DNA of 64,000 nt from TMP-7 sp038212445 (GCA_038212445.1 JBBQUM010000022.1:62001-126000); one strand, 5' to 3'; counted from the first letter of the stretch, positions 1-9,432 are shown. The notes: generated from the sequence alone by a model not told the origin. A program made the numbers and translations.

Positions 1-41
1 GCACCTGTTACGTATCCGAAGACGTCTTCCAAGGGACTACC

Positions 42-656
42 CTAATGAAAGGTGTTCCAATCCAGCACAAACGTTTCGTGCCGATCCGTTAGTACGTTCC
101 CGGGCCAGAGGTCGCCGTGAACCGCTGTGGCTGGAATTGAGGACATTCGGTCGAGAAACTCGTGTGACCGTTCTAGTATTGCGATTTCGGCAGCATTTGG
201 GAGTGGGTCTCTTCCGCGTAAAGCCTCCGACAGCTCGTTTACGCGATCGCGGACAGTTCCTGATTTGACCACCGTGGTCTGAAAGACGGTGAGCCAGTTG
301 CCTACAATACGAAGCTGTTTTTCAAAGGCATCGGCCGACTTGCTTTTTAACTCTCCTCGGAGCGGAAGGCCCGGAATTCCGGTTCTCGCGGAGACAAGAG
401 CATCTCCTCGATAGAATTGAAAAAGCGGTCGCGGCGCCCCTAGTACGGCTGCGTGTGGCTCAAGCACTGTCAGAGCAGCAAACTCCTCTCGTGCCTCGGC
501 AATGTGCTCTGCGGTCCTGCAGAGACTGATCACTGCGATGGGGGAACTTGATTCCCCAAACGCGAACCACCGAATTCCGGTGCGGGCCTCAAGTTGTAGC
601 AGTGTTCCAGCGGCCAAGCCTGCCACCTTCAGATGATCGGAGAGTACGTCTAACAC
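42..656 (-). CDS. Phosphotransferase-fold (APH-like) kinase, closed early by an in-frame stop
   Basis: Probable small-molecule kinase of the aminoglycoside/choline phosphotransferase fold. The C-terminal part shows the Brenner-type motif H180-G-D182-x4-N187 and, 12 residues on, D199-W200, which matches the metal-binding aspartate. A TAG at 42-44 then ends the frame, earlier than this family normally ends. Past the stop the same frame stays open to the window edge and reads GSPLEDVFGY, resembling the G-x-P-L-x-D stretch that follows the DW motif in relatives. The gene is therefore probably interrupted by a nonsense change, or the stop is a sequencing error. The start is GTG at 656, overlapping the upstream methyltransferase gene by 7 bases, so the two are co-translated. 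The substrate is unknown; a role in decorating the polysaccharide is a guess from context. Confidence 0.6.
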   Translation of the reverse strand: MLDVLSDHLKVAGLAAGTLLQLEARTGIRWFAFGESSSPIAVISLCRTAEHIAEAREEFAALTVLEPHAAVLGAPRPLFQFYRGDALVSARTGIPGLPLRGELKSKSADAFEKQLRIVGNWLTVFQTTVVKSGTVRDRVNELSEALRGRDPLPNAAEIAILERSHEFLDRMSSIPATAVHGDLWPGNVLTDRHETFVLDWNTFH

Positions 657-1732
657 AGGTCTTTTCGAGAGAGAATCGTGAACTCAGAGGCGAACACCGA
701 CCACAGACCTGTGGCCACCCCGGCCTTGAGCATTAAGTGTTTAAGCATGCCTCTTCTCCCATTCTGCCGGTAATCCATGAGATCGATGAATCCCGAGAGC
801 GCCCCTCGACTATTCAGGGGGAGGAGATTTGTTGGCGAGTTGTAACCATCCCAAGCGTGGTAGGGTTGAGTGTCTATGAAGCCCGCCTCGCGCAGAAGTT
901 TCTGGTACCCGGCCAGCGAATAAGTGTAAGTTCTATACCCTCGATTAGCTTTAGATCGATATTGATTGAAGGTTCGGCTACACCAATAGCTGGCCAGCCT
1001 TCTTGGCATTAGACTTGTATAGGGCAGACCGCTGTGATCCAATGCACCTCGGAAGGACTCCGCACCTACTCGGTTCTCGATACCGAGGCAAACGAGCCCG
1101 CCAGGCTTCAGAAGCCCTAGGATTCGCTTGAGAAACGCCAGCTGAGTGTCTCGCGGGTCGCCATCAGTGTTTAGCGCCGCCCATTCGAGGACGCCATTGA
1201 GTACAATAGCGTCGAACTGTTCCAAGGCCAGCGGCGGATTGAGAAAGTCTGCGCAGATAACATCGATGGCCAAATCGTCTTCAGTCGCCCTTGACTGGAT
1301 AAAGTCGGCGCGTTCCCAAATAGCTTCGAGGGCGACTACACGGGCAAACCGCCCGCTACCTGCGAGGGCTGCGGAGATTCCGCCGAGTCCCGCACCAACG
1401 TCAAGCACGGTCGCGCCATCGGGCATCTGCCATAAATAGTGAAAATCCGCCCGGTGCGGACTGGATATGTAACTCCGCAAGTTATCGTCGGACAGACCGT
1501 CTGAGATCGCGCGGCGCCATCCTACACGTCGGGCCTGTTCATTTAGTTCCTGCATCTGTTGTCGCGGAATCTCACCCCAGTAGAACTCCTGGGAGCTGAA
1601 TCGAGGGATGTCAGCATGATACTCACCGACACGACCGCACCGAGGGCAGGACAGGGCATCAGCGCTACGAGTGATTAGGCCTTGGCAATTAGCGCACGCC
1701 AGGATGGCGGCATTGTTACAATAATGTTTCAT
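650..1732 (-). CDS. Class I SAM-dependent methyltransferase with N-terminal zinc ribbon
   Basis: Predicted cytosolic methyltransferase acting on a polysaccharide precursor or lipid-linked sugar. Residues 13-32 form a Trm112/zinc-ribbon-like module (C13-x2-C16 and C29-x2-C32). The Rossmann methyltransferase domain follows, with the SAM-binding motif LDVGAGLGG near residue 110, an acidic end to strand 2 (ALEAIWER), and a LKPGG loop before strand 5. At 360 residues it has the length of a zinc-ribbon plus methyltransferase fusion. It overlaps the downstream kinase-like gene. The target group cannot be read from sequence. The fold is secure; the substrate is inference from the surrounding EPS genes. 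Confidence 0.8.
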   Translation of the reverse strand: MKHYCNNAAILACANCQGLITRSADALSCPRCGRVGEYHADIPRFSSQEFYWGEIPRQQMQELNEQARRVGWRRAISDGLSDDNLRSYISSPHRADFHYLWQMPDGATVLDVGAGLGGISAALAGSGRFARVVALEAIWERADFIQSRATEDDLAIDVICADFLNPPLALEQFDAIVLNGVLEWAALNTDGDPRDTQLAFLKRILGLLKPGGLVCLGIENRVGAESFRGALDHSGLPYTSLMPRRLASYWCSRTFNQYRSKANRGYRTYTYSLAGYQKLLREAGFIDTQPYHAWDGYNSPTNLLPLNSRGALSGFIDLMDYRQNGRRGMLKHLMLKAGVATGLWSVFASEFTILSRKDLC

Positions 1733-1842
1733 AACTCAACCAGGGGAAGTCGAATCCTTTCATGCTTAAAGTTCACAAACCAGTGCAGGGAACGATACGA
1801 TAAGTCGATCGCGGGCGACGCGGGTAAGCGCAACAGCGAGAA

Positions 1843-2820
1843 TCAAACCGGTATACGATCCCGAAGTTGTTCGACGAGTCTCGCGGCGGTCCGGAAGATC
1901 GATCCCGACAAAGGTACTAGCGGGCTTGAAGCCGTGATCGGCTCCAGCCCTGAAAAGCCGAGGGATCTAACGTCTCTGTTCTCCGGACGTGTCAACATCC
2001 TTCCCATCGCCTGTAGGCGTTTCGATGCATAGGGCTTTGGCGATGGCGCGCGCCGAGGATGTCTCCGATCCCGGATATCCTCGAATGTATGCGACACCAT
2101 TGTTACGATGGGATATTGGGCGACGCGGGCTGCGGCGATTAGCGCCTCTATCTCCCTAGCGGAGCACGCACAGCTTTGAAACGGTCTCAAGTGATTTGGA
2201 CGGTCGACAAAGGTTGTTACCGGAACCTCTATTATCGAGCCCCAGCGCGTTGGGGCCAGCAATTCACCCAGTGCCCCCAGTTTGCATGTGTCGGGAAGGT
2301 AGCACGCATTATAACTGGCGTCGTAGTGTATCCCGAGTTCAGACAAAACACGCAGCGTTGTTAGGTCGGCGGCAAAATCACCTGCTCGGAAGGCTACCAC
2401 GTGGTGAGCGCCGGCACGCTGTAAATTACTCAAGGCCTCGCTGATCAGAGAGTACTGCACATCGTACGAATAAGAATGCAACAAGTGTCGTCCGAAGCTT
2501 GCCTCGAATCGCGGGATGTAGGGCATCCATTCTGGATGTAGATGCAGCTGGACTTCATGACCATTCGAGAGGACTTGATCGCAGATACGCTTCAACGGAT
2601 CAAGGCCGACCTCAGGAACTGATGCAAAGAGTCCTTCGACAAAAAAGACTGCTTTTAGTTCAGACTCGCGCAGCACCTGGAGCTGGCGCATCAATCCGAA
2701 TTCGCCATAACGAGTCACTCCATCAATGTCTCTCGCAATATCCTCAGAAAGCTCACGGGCGTTATGCCACCGGGGCGATAGCGGGTAGACCTCAGTATCT
2801 ATGGTTATCAGTAGGTGCAT
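1843..2820 (-). CDS. Polysaccharide deacetylase-like (WalW-type) protein
   Basis: Resembles the NodB/polysaccharide deacetylase superfamily proteins often found in EPS loci. The N-terminus carries the strand ending in the metal-site aspartate (ITIDTE, D8). A HLHPEW segment near residue 96 supplies candidate metal-binding histidines, and FRAGDF near residue 145 matches the R-x-G/D substrate-side motif. No signal peptide is visible, so it probably acts in the cytosol or on a lipid-linked intermediate. Length (325 residues) suits a single-domain enzyme. The gap to the next gene downstream is 110 bases. N-deacetylation of a sugar is the family reaction; the exact substrate is not known. Confidence 0.7.
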   Translation of the reverse strand: MHLLITIDTEVYPLSPRWHNARELSEDIARDIDGVTRYGEFGLMRQLQVLRESELKAVFFVEGLFASVPEVGLDPLKRICDQVLSNGHEVQLHLHPEWMPYIPRFEASFGRHLLHSYSYDVQYSLISEALSNLQRAGAHHVVAFRAGDFAADLTTLRVLSELGIHYDASYNACYLPDTCKLGALGELLAPTRWGSIIEVPVTTFVDRPNHLRPFQSCACSAREIEALIAAARVAQYPIVTMVSHTFEDIRDRRHPRRAPSPKPYASKRLQAMGRMLTRPENRDVRSLGFSGLEPITASSPLVPLSGSIFRTAARLVEQLRDRIPV

Positions 2821-2909
2821 GGATCAGCATCGCTTCGAACGCAACCAACAAACGCTGACTGCTTCGATATCGGAGCGTTGCCGAGGCGAACGTAAAATGA
2901 AGTCATCCT

Positions 2910-4229
2910 TCAACTGCCACTCCAGACATGACTTCCAACAACAAGCAGATAGATAACTACGAGGCTAGCAGCCTCAAACCCGATAACCGTCTTTACCCAG
3001 GGGACTGTCGATACTTTTGAGCCGGCAGGCAGCCGGCCTTGATACATTAGTACGACCGCCGCGATGATTCCGAGAAGGACATATAGAGTCTGGTTATATG
3101 TCCGAGACAAGAAAAAGGCCGCAGCTAAGTATACGTATAGTGAAGTCTGAAGAGCGATGCACCAGTTTAAGAAGACGTAATCGCCTGCCAATCGCGCCAG
3201 CCGGATCGTCTTGTTCATTTGAAAGGCAGAGACGCCAAGAAGCCCAAGCCAAATAAAGTATCCGCCGAGACCGAGCTCCGAAAAACACAACACAAAGGAG
3301 TTGTGCGCAGTGAGCCGGTTGTACTCGAGAAACCGATCGAAACCCACGCCGACGAAGGGATGCTCACGGAGAAGCGTAATCCCGACACTCCATGCGTCCA
3401 GCCGACCGGCCGCGGATTCTTCGGAGGCGGACATGGCCCGACCTTGAGAGAGACTAAGGAGCATCGCCCCTGACAATGCGATCGCGGCGGTCAGACCGGC
3501 TGCCTTGACGCCTAGACGAGGCTTCGCCAACAGAAACGAAAGGACCACCAGGGCGATCCCGGCACCGCGCGACCAGGTTAGAACAAGCCCGTATAGCAGC
3601 AGTGAACCGCCTAGAATAGAGGTCACTCTCATTAGCCGCCCCCCGTGACCCAGCGCGATAAGGAGTGGCAGTGAAAGAACGAAGGTCTGAGCTAGGTCGT
3701 TGGGATCGTTCATGAAGCCGACGCTGCGAATCCGGCGAAGTGTCGGCGCTTCTTCGTCTGGAGCCGGGGAGACCGCTCCGTCTGATAAGTCACTCGCAGA
3801 CTGATGGAGCACCAGCATTTCCTCATTGATTCCAAAATGATAAGCAAGGGTGCCCTGGATAGCCAGAATGACAGTACAAAGCGCGATAACGGCGCAGAGA
3901 AGTTTGAGGCGTCGGACCGTTGTCACTGTAGCCACTACGAAAAAGAATGGCAACGCTGCGGTCCCAAAACTGACCCAGGCTTGAAGGGCGCCGCCGATCC
4001 ATCCATTGAAAGCAACCGAAAGGCCAACCCAGAACATCAGAGCTAACATTAGGTAGACCTGAGGAAGTTTACTCCAGAGGTGCAGGCCGCGAGCGAGTTC
4101 AAAGGCAATCGGCAACGCACAAAGAGTCGCCAACCAGAGCATCACCCGATAAGGAGCCAGTTCTGGGAAATAGTCCTGCGGCCGGAGGTACGATGTCGCG
4201 AGGTAGATGAGTGTGAAAGCAAAGCCCAT
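2910..4229 (-). CDS. O-antigen ligase/polymerase family membrane protein (Wzy-like)
   Basis: Integral membrane protein of 439 residues with about 11-12 hydrophobic segments, matching the O-antigen ligase/polymerase (Wzy_C) family. A large periplasmic loop lies near residues 250-300 and contains the FVGVGFDRFLEYN...AHNSF stretch. The ending H-N-S-F next to a conserved G-x-G-x-x-x-F is typical of the catalytic loop in this family. The role would be polymerising lipid-linked repeat units or transferring them. A second, unrelated-looking member is encoded at 21428-22840, so the window holds two such proteins. They may serve two different glycans. Confidence 0.8.
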   Translation of the reverse strand: MGFAFTLIYLATSYLRPQDYFPELAPYRVMLWLATLCALPIAFELARGLHLWSKLPQVYLMLALMFWVGLSVAFNGWIGGALQAWVSFGTAALPFFFVVATVTTVRRLKLLCAVIALCTVILAIQGTLAYHFGINEEMLVLHQSASDLSDGAVSPAPDEEAPTLRRIRSVGFMNDPNDLAQTFVLSLPLLIALGHGGRLMRVTSILGGSLLLYGLVLTWSRGAGIALVVLSFLLAKPRLGVKAAGLTAAIALSGAMLLSLSQGRAMSASEESAAGRLDAWSVGITLLREHPFVGVGFDRFLEYNRLTAHNSFVLCFSELGLGGYFIWLGLLGVSAFQMNKTIRLARLAGDYVFLNWCIALQTSLYVYLAAAFFLSRTYNQTLYVLLGIIAAVVLMYQGRLPAGSKVSTVPWVKTVIGFEAASLVVIYLLVVGSHVWSGS

Positions 4230-4264
4230 TCGTAAACGTCAGTTCAGAACTCGAACACCACTAC

Positions 4265-4948
4265 TTAACTAGTTGACTGCATCTGACGGACAACACGTGC
4301 CGGGTTGCCGGCGGCGATAGCAAATGGCGGAATGTCAGACATCACGACGCTCCCCGCGCCTACGATTGCACCTTCACCGATCCTCACGGCTCCGGTTACC
4401 AAGCACCCGCGGCCGAGCCAAGCGCCACGGCCGATATGCAACACTCCGCACTCGGCGGGGTTTGGAGAATCGGCTGAGTCATCGAGGATGCAATTTCCAG
4501 CAATCAGGGCGTGCGCATCGATGACTACGCGTCGTTTTACGTTGATCAGTACTTGATGGCCGATGAATACATGATCGCCAATTTGAATCTGAGCGGCAGG
4601 CTGGCCAGAAGCACACTCTATTGTTAATTCGCCAGAGATCCTGACATTATCGCCAACCGCGATCCGAGGTGTGCCTTTGAGTATTGGAAGAAGTTCAAGG
4701 TAAAGGCCGTCTCCGATCGTCTCACAATGGCTGCGGAATAACGGTTCGCGATAAAGTAGCACGCATCCACGCATCCACAATACGCGAACAATGTGACAAA
4801 TCCAATGATGAGCTCGGATTGCTGCAATCCAAAAACCCGGAAACCGAATCCGAAAGTGGGTAAATCGAACCGCGAATCTCTTGATCGCGGCGTAGAAGGG
4901 GGTGTCCGCGCGTCTCACGTGTAAGACGAACTGCTCAATCGTGCCCAC
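4265..4948 (-). CDS. Hexapeptide-repeat (LbH) acyltransferase A
   Basis: Predicted O-acyl/acetyltransferase of the left-handed beta-helix family, similar in layout to serine acetyltransferases and colanic-acid acetyltransferases. Hexapeptide turns ([LIV]-G-x4) run from about residue 85 to 215, ending with IAAGNPARVV, the usual capping motif. I place the start at GTG 4948, not at the ATG at 4975. GTG is preceded by a perfect AGGAGG at 4955-4960 with a 6-base spacer, and it shortens the overlap with the upstream gene to 14 bases. It forms a pair with the next acyltransferase, with which it shares an N-terminal motif (LYREPLFRS). The pair probably arose by duplication and acetylates sugars of the polymer. 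Confidence 0.75.
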   Translation of the reverse strand: MGTIEQFVLHVRRADTPFYAAIKRFAVRFTHFRIRFPGFWIAAIRAHHWICHIVRVLWMRGCVLLYREPLFRSHCETIGDGLYLELLPILKGTPRIAVGDNVRISGELTIECASGQPAAQIQIGDHVFIGHQVLINVKRRVVIDAHALIAGNCILDDSADSPNPAECGVLHIGRGAWLGRGCLVTGAVRIGEGAIVGAGSVVMSDIPPFAIAAGNPARVVRQMQSTS

Positions 4949-5597
4949 GGTGGTCCTCCTCGGGTTCCGCGCCAACGTCGACGTGCCCTATTTGCTGAGC
5001 GGGATTTCCGCCGACGATAGCGTTAGGTGGCACCGTCGCCGTTATCGTACTACCAGCCAAAACGATCGCGCATTCGCCTATTTCGACACCCCTGAGAATT
5101 GTACATCGTCTACCGATCACGGCTCCCCGTCGTATGCGAATCGACCTAAGTTCATCAAGCCGGCATGGCTCACCTGCAATCCTGCGGCCATAGTCTAAGG
5201 GGTGCTCGTTGCTGTCGGTAACAAAACAGTTCGGTCCAAGAACTACTCCATCCTCTATAATGACTTCTCTGTTCGAATGAATTACTACGTGATCGCCTAT
5301 CGTAATGTTATTCCCGAGGCTTAGAATAGGTTGATCGCAGGTCTTTGCACAGCCTATAACCAAGGCTCCGCAGATTCGCACATCATCTCCAATGCGAATG
5401 CCTACCTGGCCAATGACGATGGGAAGACTGCGCAAAGAGAGATTTCGACCGACCGAGATGCACTGACTTCGAAATAACGGCTCGCGGTAGAGAGCGATTG
5501 CGACACGATCCCAAACGGTGTTTATATAGTGTCGAAATACTTCGAGTGCACCTACCACGGATACCCAACGTCGGGGTGCACTGACTAACGCATTCAT
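4935..5597 (-). CDS. Hexapeptide-repeat (LbH) acyltransferase B
   Basis: Second left-handed beta-helix acyltransferase (220 residues). The N-terminal LYREPLFRSQC segment is shared with the preceding paralogue. Hexapeptide repeats span about residues 65-200, with a loop carrying FVTDSNEHPLDYG, where the H is the likely catalytic base of the maltose/galactoside acetyltransferase type. The end is the capping VGGNPAQQIG. Its stop overlaps the GTG start of acyltransferase A, so they are translationally coupled. The expected reaction is transfer of an acetyl group from acetyl-CoA to a sugar hydroxyl or amine. The acceptor is unknown. Confidence 0.75.
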   Translation of the reverse strand: MNALVSAPRRWVSVVGALEVFRHYINTVWDRVAIALYREPLFRSQCISVGRNLSLRSLPIVIGQVGIRIGDDVRICGALVIGCAKTCDQPILSLGNNITIGDHVVIHSNREVIIEDGVVLGPNCFVTDSNEHPLDYGRRIAGEPCRLDELRSIRIRRGAVIGRRCTILRGVEIGECAIVLAGSTITATVPPNAIVGGNPAQQIGHVDVGAEPEEDHRGHD

Positions 5598-5693
5598 AAC
5601 ACGCGTGAACGATTCTTTTTGACAAATTGCATTGGAATGGCGTGACCGACATAGTGGCGCAGCAAGATGTTTTTGTGGCCGTATAGCAATGGA

Positions 5694-6683
5694 CTACCGT
5701 GCCTTTACGAGACTAACCCGCAACGCCCGTTTGATTATTCGATGAAGGCCTAAGCGACGTGCGGCGGAGCCAGCCAAGCGGGAAAGCGTTTGCGTAAGAT
5801 AATGAACACATATAATCACCGCGGCTTTACTGAGTGCCGGAAATAGATACAAATCGGAACACCGTCGGCTATGTGTTGCGAATAAGCGTTTGTGTTGCCC
5901 CTCACCCTCCTCGAAGTCCAGAAGCTTAAAGACGCCTTCCTCGATAAGGTACTCAAGCGCGGCCAGCTGGAGGACACTCCCAGGCGACCATCGAGAGTAT
6001 GCCTCTTCGTAACCCAGGTGAGAGTACATCAGGATGCCATCGTCGGCGGGGAGGTACAAATAGGCGATAGGCTGACTGTCGACTTCGAGCAAGAAGGCTC
6101 TAACGGAGTTTCGCGATGAAAGATCAAGCATTTTTGCCACAAATGCAGCTGTGTTCGGCAGGCCAGCCTTGAGCAGGCGCTCCTGGTAGGTCGATTGAGA
6201 AAGGCATAGCGCCCTATCATAAAAGTCCTGCATCTCCGTGGGGGTTTTATAAACTCGAAAACTTGAGCCTGCTGGCCAGCTCTCAAAGAATTTCCTTGCT
6301 TTACGCTTTAGCGTTGCCCGGGATTTCGGGCCAAGCGCGGCGAGGAATTCCTCGTTTGTGACAGTGAGGTCTGTAAAGTAGTGAGTGTATTGTTGGGCTG
6401 CATAGCAGATGAGGTCGCCATATCGGCGAAAGGACGGCAGTGGACCTTCTATCGGAAAAGATCGTACGACTGCAAGGTCGACGGCGTCGGGCAAGGGACT
6501 CACGACGAGGGCGTCAAGCCTTTTGGGAACCCACGTGGTGAAGTGTCCTTGCGGGCGCGACGCGCGGAACGCTGGTGAGCAGATGTGTACGCCACCAATC
6601 CTCAGAGGCAGCTTCAATTGGTAGGTTTCCCAGATGGGATCCGATGTTTTGGGTTCCAGGGCCGTGTTCACAGGGTCCTTCAC
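5694..6683 (-). CDS. FemAB/GNAT-fold N-acyltransferase (BioF2/CelD-like)
   Basis: Matches the Acetyltransf_6 (FemAB-like, CelD/BcsL) group of GNAT-fold proteins common in exopolysaccharide clusters. The signature stretch near residues 125-145 (KSRATLKRKARK) is the basic helix typical of the family. The later AFLLEVDSQPIAYLYL and LDFEEGEGQHKRLF segments form the second GNAT half. The product is 329 residues and soluble. It overlaps the upstream methyltransferase gene by four bases (ATGA type), showing co-translation. Likely it transfers an amino-acyl or acyl group to a sugar amine; the donor and acceptor are unknown. Confidence 0.7.
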   Translation of the reverse strand: MKDPVNTALEPKTSDPIWETYQLKLPLRIGGVHICSPAFRASRPQGHFTTWVPKRLDALVVSPLPDAVDLAVVRSFPIEGPLPSFRRYGDLICYAAQQYTHYFTDLTVTNEEFLAALGPKSRATLKRKARKFFESWPAGSSFRVYKTPTEMQDFYDRALCLSQSTYQERLLKAGLPNTAAFVAKMLDLSSRNSVRAFLLEVDSQPIAYLYLPADDGILMYSHLGYEEAYSRWSPGSVLQLAALEYLIEEGVFKLLDFEEGEGQHKRLFATHSRRCSDLYLFPALSKAAVIICVHYLTQTLSRLAGSAARRLGLHRIIKRALRVSLVKAR

Positions 6684-7357
6684 GTGAGTTGATAGATTTC
6701 GATCGAGGAGCTTGAGAAGAGTGATTTATACTTCGCGGCCGGCAGGCTGGGCAAGTAATCGTAGAACACAATGAAAGTGCTGTGCCCGTTCCTGATGAAG
6801 GCGTCATAAAGCCTGCCGAGCACCTTATCAAGGATCGTCTGCTCGAACGGATTATAGAAGAAGCATACGATTGGGGCGCTGGGAGGAGTGTAAGTGAGGA
6901 CGTCGTCTTCTATAACTTCGATGGACGTGCTTACCAAGGGTCCACTGTAGCGAGTCAGGTTATCTCTGGCAATGGATGCAACGAGCGGAGATAGTTCAAT
7001 ACCAATTACCCGCTTGAAAGGAAAGCCTGCGGCAAGCAGAATGACGCGACCCTTGCCACATCCGTAGTCGATGAAAGTATAGTCTCTGTGGCTGATCGGG
7101 AGTTTCTGAATAGCATCCATCACGGCGGATACGGATGAGGCCTGGTAGCGGTTGGCAGTGAGTGAAGAACGAGAGCGAATCTGTAGGTCGGCCGCTTCGA
7201 CGATTATGTCGGTCTCGACTCCGTGTTGCCGATCCCACTCTGATGGCCTATTCTGTGAGCCACTGGATGAGATGAGTTTAGGAACCGATTTGGTGGCCTG
7301 TATTAATGTCGCCAAGAGGCCACGCTTTTGGAATGATCGATGCAGTCTTCTGAGCAT
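6680..7357 (-). CDS. Class I SAM-dependent methyltransferase
   Basis: A 225-residue Rossmann methyltransferase. Motif I is FIDYGCGKGRVILLAA near residues 94-109, followed by VIGIELSP, where the E contacts the SAM ribose. The catalytic-side motif reads FFYNPFEQT rather than a DPP/NPPY motif, which is typical of a small group of uncharacterised EPS-locus methyltransferases. The N-terminal 60 residues are basic. The stop overlaps the start of the GNAT-like gene. The substrate is unknown, probably a sugar nucleotide or lipid-linked sugar. Confidence 0.75.
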   Translation of the reverse strand: MLRRLHRSFQKRGLLATLIQATKSVPKLISSSGSQNRPSEWDRQHGVETDIIVEAADLQIRSRSSLTANRYQASSVSAVMDAIQKLPISHRDYTFIDYGCGKGRVILLAAGFPFKRVIGIELSPLVASIARDNLTRYSGPLVSTSIEVIEDDVLTYTPPSAPIVCFFYNPFEQTILDKVLGRLYDAFIRNGHSTFIVFYDYLPSLPAAKYKSLFSSSSIEIYQLT

Positions 7358-7447
7358 TTTGAATTACGAACTGGCGGATACGGAAGAAAGAGAGAATCGC
7401 TCAAGCGGGAGTAGAAGCAGTTTTCCGCCTCATCACCGTGGAGAGCC

Positions 7448-8518
7448 TTACGATGAATGCCGGCGTTCAGGAGGCTGCACGCTTATCAGTTCCGGAATAT
7501 GCGTTCGAAAGGGTTTGATACGTGCTCGGAGGTCGGCGGCCGTTACCGAGTTAAAATTCCAGCCATTGGCGACCGCTTCCTGTCGTGTTAGATCGAGGGC
7601 TTGGTCGAGATCTCTCGTTAAAAGCGCCCTCGTGTTGCTCTCCCAGGCTCCGTGGGCAAAGAGTTTTACGATTATGCCTGTGCTCGAGATAGGACACCTC
7701 CCTAGCCACAGTCTTACTCGTTGACGAGTCACCGGGTTGCTGGCAGCGAGTTCTCCGACTTCAAGACGGGGCAGTAGCCCGCGGCTTCGTTCTTTCCAGT
7801 TCAACGCGATCGGGCCGGGTATCATGAGGATGTCGCCCTGCTGGCCGTCGGGTGTGAACGGGATGCCGGTGTTGTACGACTTCGGCTTGCTGGGGTCATC
7901 GGTGGCCCAATAGATCGTGTTAACGAGGCTAGCTTGGCTAATATGCGGGGCGGATGGCATAGTGAAGTCCGCGTAGCACCCAAGATTACGAAGTAGAGTA
8001 AGCTCGTTGTTCAGGCCGCAATAACGGCCATTTGGGCCCGAGTTGTCCAACGCCCAGTTCCCGTGAATAAATCCGAAGGTAATACGACCGCTGTCGTCCT
8101 TGCGTAGCAGGCCGTGCCGGTGGTGTAAGACCTCCTTGAACTTACTCATTCTCTCGACGAAGTTCTGTTCTCCTTCGCCATCGTGGTGAAGATGAATCTC
8201 GACGTCCGCGATGCCTTGGTGCACCATCTCGGCGAGGGGATCCATCAGTTCTGGGCGATACTCTTCCTCTGGATAGAAAAAAGTGTATTGCGCGGGGCGA
8301 CCGGTGGAGTCCGTGTGACGTTTTGCTATTTCGGGCCAGCTACGACGCCAGCGCATGACCCGCTCGAGACCCGTTTTTATATCGGCGTTGCCACGGAGTG
8401 GCTCGAAGTGGTCGCAGATTGCCAAATAGACATTCTTGATGCCCTGGCGCCTGCCGAGGCAGGACTTGAGGTAGCCAGGAAGCCAAATCTGGGCGTTTCG
8501 CGGCAAGGTGAACGGCAT
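7448..8518 (-). CDS. Deacetylase-like hypothetical protein of EPS loci
   Basis: Related to an uncharacterised family often encoded beside PEP-CTERM/EPS genes, with features of the glycoside hydrolase/deacetylase barrel. Near the start is CDHFEP (D and H could bind metal). In the middle lies VEIHLHHDG and later FIHGNWALDNS, giving further histidines and aspartates in the spacing expected of a NodB-type site. The 356-residue product lacks a signal peptide. It starts 20 bases after the BY-kinase gene and is surely co-transcribed with it. Whether it is catalytically active as a deacetylase cannot be judged from sequence alone. Confidence 0.6.
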   Translation of the reverse strand: MPFTLPRNAQIWLPGYLKSCLGRRQGIKNVYLAICDHFEPLRGNADIKTGLERVMRWRRSWPEIAKRHTDSTGRPAQYTFFYPEEEYRPELMDPLAEMVHQGIADVEIHLHHDGEGEQNFVERMSKFKEVLHHRHGLLRKDDSGRITFGFIHGNWALDNSGPNGRYCGLNNELTLLRNLGCYADFTMPSAPHISQASLVNTIYWATDDPSKPKSYNTGIPFTPDGQQGDILMIPGPIALNWKERSRGLLPRLEVGELAASNPVTRQRVRLWLGRCPISSTGIIVKLFAHGAWESNTRALLTRDLDQALDLTRQEAVANGWNFNSVTAADLRARIKPFRTHIPELISVQPPERRHSS

Positions 8519-8538
8519 TGGGCTTTATTGCAGCAGAG

Positions 8539-9432
8539 CTATTCGGGTTTTTTCTTATGGTAGTCGCCGTAGTAATAGCTGTAGCTCTTGGCGATTGTGG
8601 ATTTGTCGGCGGCGTTGAAGACTACGCCTAGTAACTTTTCCTTTGGAATCGTTGCTATTGCGTTCAGACACAGCGGTCGCTCGGTGTGGTCGGGTCGCAC
8701 TACCATCACTACTGCGTCTCCGGCTGCTTGCAATAGTTCGTAGTCGGCTACTACGCCGATCGGCGGGGCGTCGATTATGGTGTAGGCGAACTGGCGTCTA
8801 AATAGCGACACCAATGCCTTCCATCTCGGGCTCTCCAATAGCTCTGTCCGCTTTTGGCCGGCTTCTCCGGCCGGCACTATGTATAGATTCGGTATCTGCT
8901 CCAGCCGTATGATCACTTCTTCCAACTGGCAGTGTCCCTGTAGGAAGTCCACCAATCCCGGGGATTGCGGGATTCCTAGCTTTCCGGCTACCGTCGCGCG
9001 GCAGAGGTCGCCATCTACTAATACGATGTTGGCGTCGTTCTTTAACGCCAGGGCGGCGGCTATGTTTAGCGCTGTGATGGTTTTGCCGTCGCCGGCCGTC
9101 GCGCTCGATAACGTGATGATCGAACCGGGGGGGCGGGCGTACGCGATCTTGGTGCGGATCATGCGGTACTGCTCGGCGGCGGAGGCGTTGGCCTGGTCGA
9201 AAGGGAAGATGGCCGGCTCGCCTAGCCGGACCGGGATGGTGCGGATCTGCTTTCTTGTTTCTGAGATTGCGTGATTGCCGTTTTCCTGTGCGCCTTGATG
9301 CCCGTTTTGACTTCCCTTTCCATGGACTGTTGGGGTGAGGGCTTCGATTAGTGCGGTGTTGCGGTCCGCGGGAGGGACGGAGCCGGTGGCAGCGGGTCCG
9401 GCGCGGTGGAGGGCTTCGAAGAGTTTACTCAT
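8539..9432 (-). CDS. CpsD/CapB-type BY-kinase
   Basis: Cytosolic bacterial tyrosine kinase that partners the Wzz-like membrane protein and controls polymer length and export. Walker A is ATAGDGKT at residues 111-118, Walker A' is IVLVDGDL, and Walker B is YTIIDAPP. The C-terminal tail is a tyrosine cluster (Y284, Y286, Y287, Y288, Y291), the usual autophosphorylation site. The first 60 residues are a linker rich in Gly and Asn. The activating membrane protein is encoded two genes upstream (10780-12390), so kinase and activator are separate, as in Gram-positive CpsC/CpsD, not fused as in Wzc. Confidence 0.88.
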   Translation of the reverse strand: MSKLFEALHRAGPAATGSVPPADRNTALIEALTPTVHGKGSQNGHQGAQENGNHAISETRKQIRTIPVRLGEPAIFPFDQANASAAEQYRMIRTKIAYARPPGSIITLSSATAGDGKTITALNIAAALALKNDANIVLVDGDLCRATVAGKLGIPQSPGLVDFLQGHCQLEEVIIRLEQIPNLYIVPAGEAGQKRTELLESPRWKALVSLFRRQFAYTIIDAPPIGVVADYELLQAAGDAVVMVVRPDHTERPLCLNAIATIPKEKLLGVVFNAADKSTIAKSYSYYYGDYHKKKPE

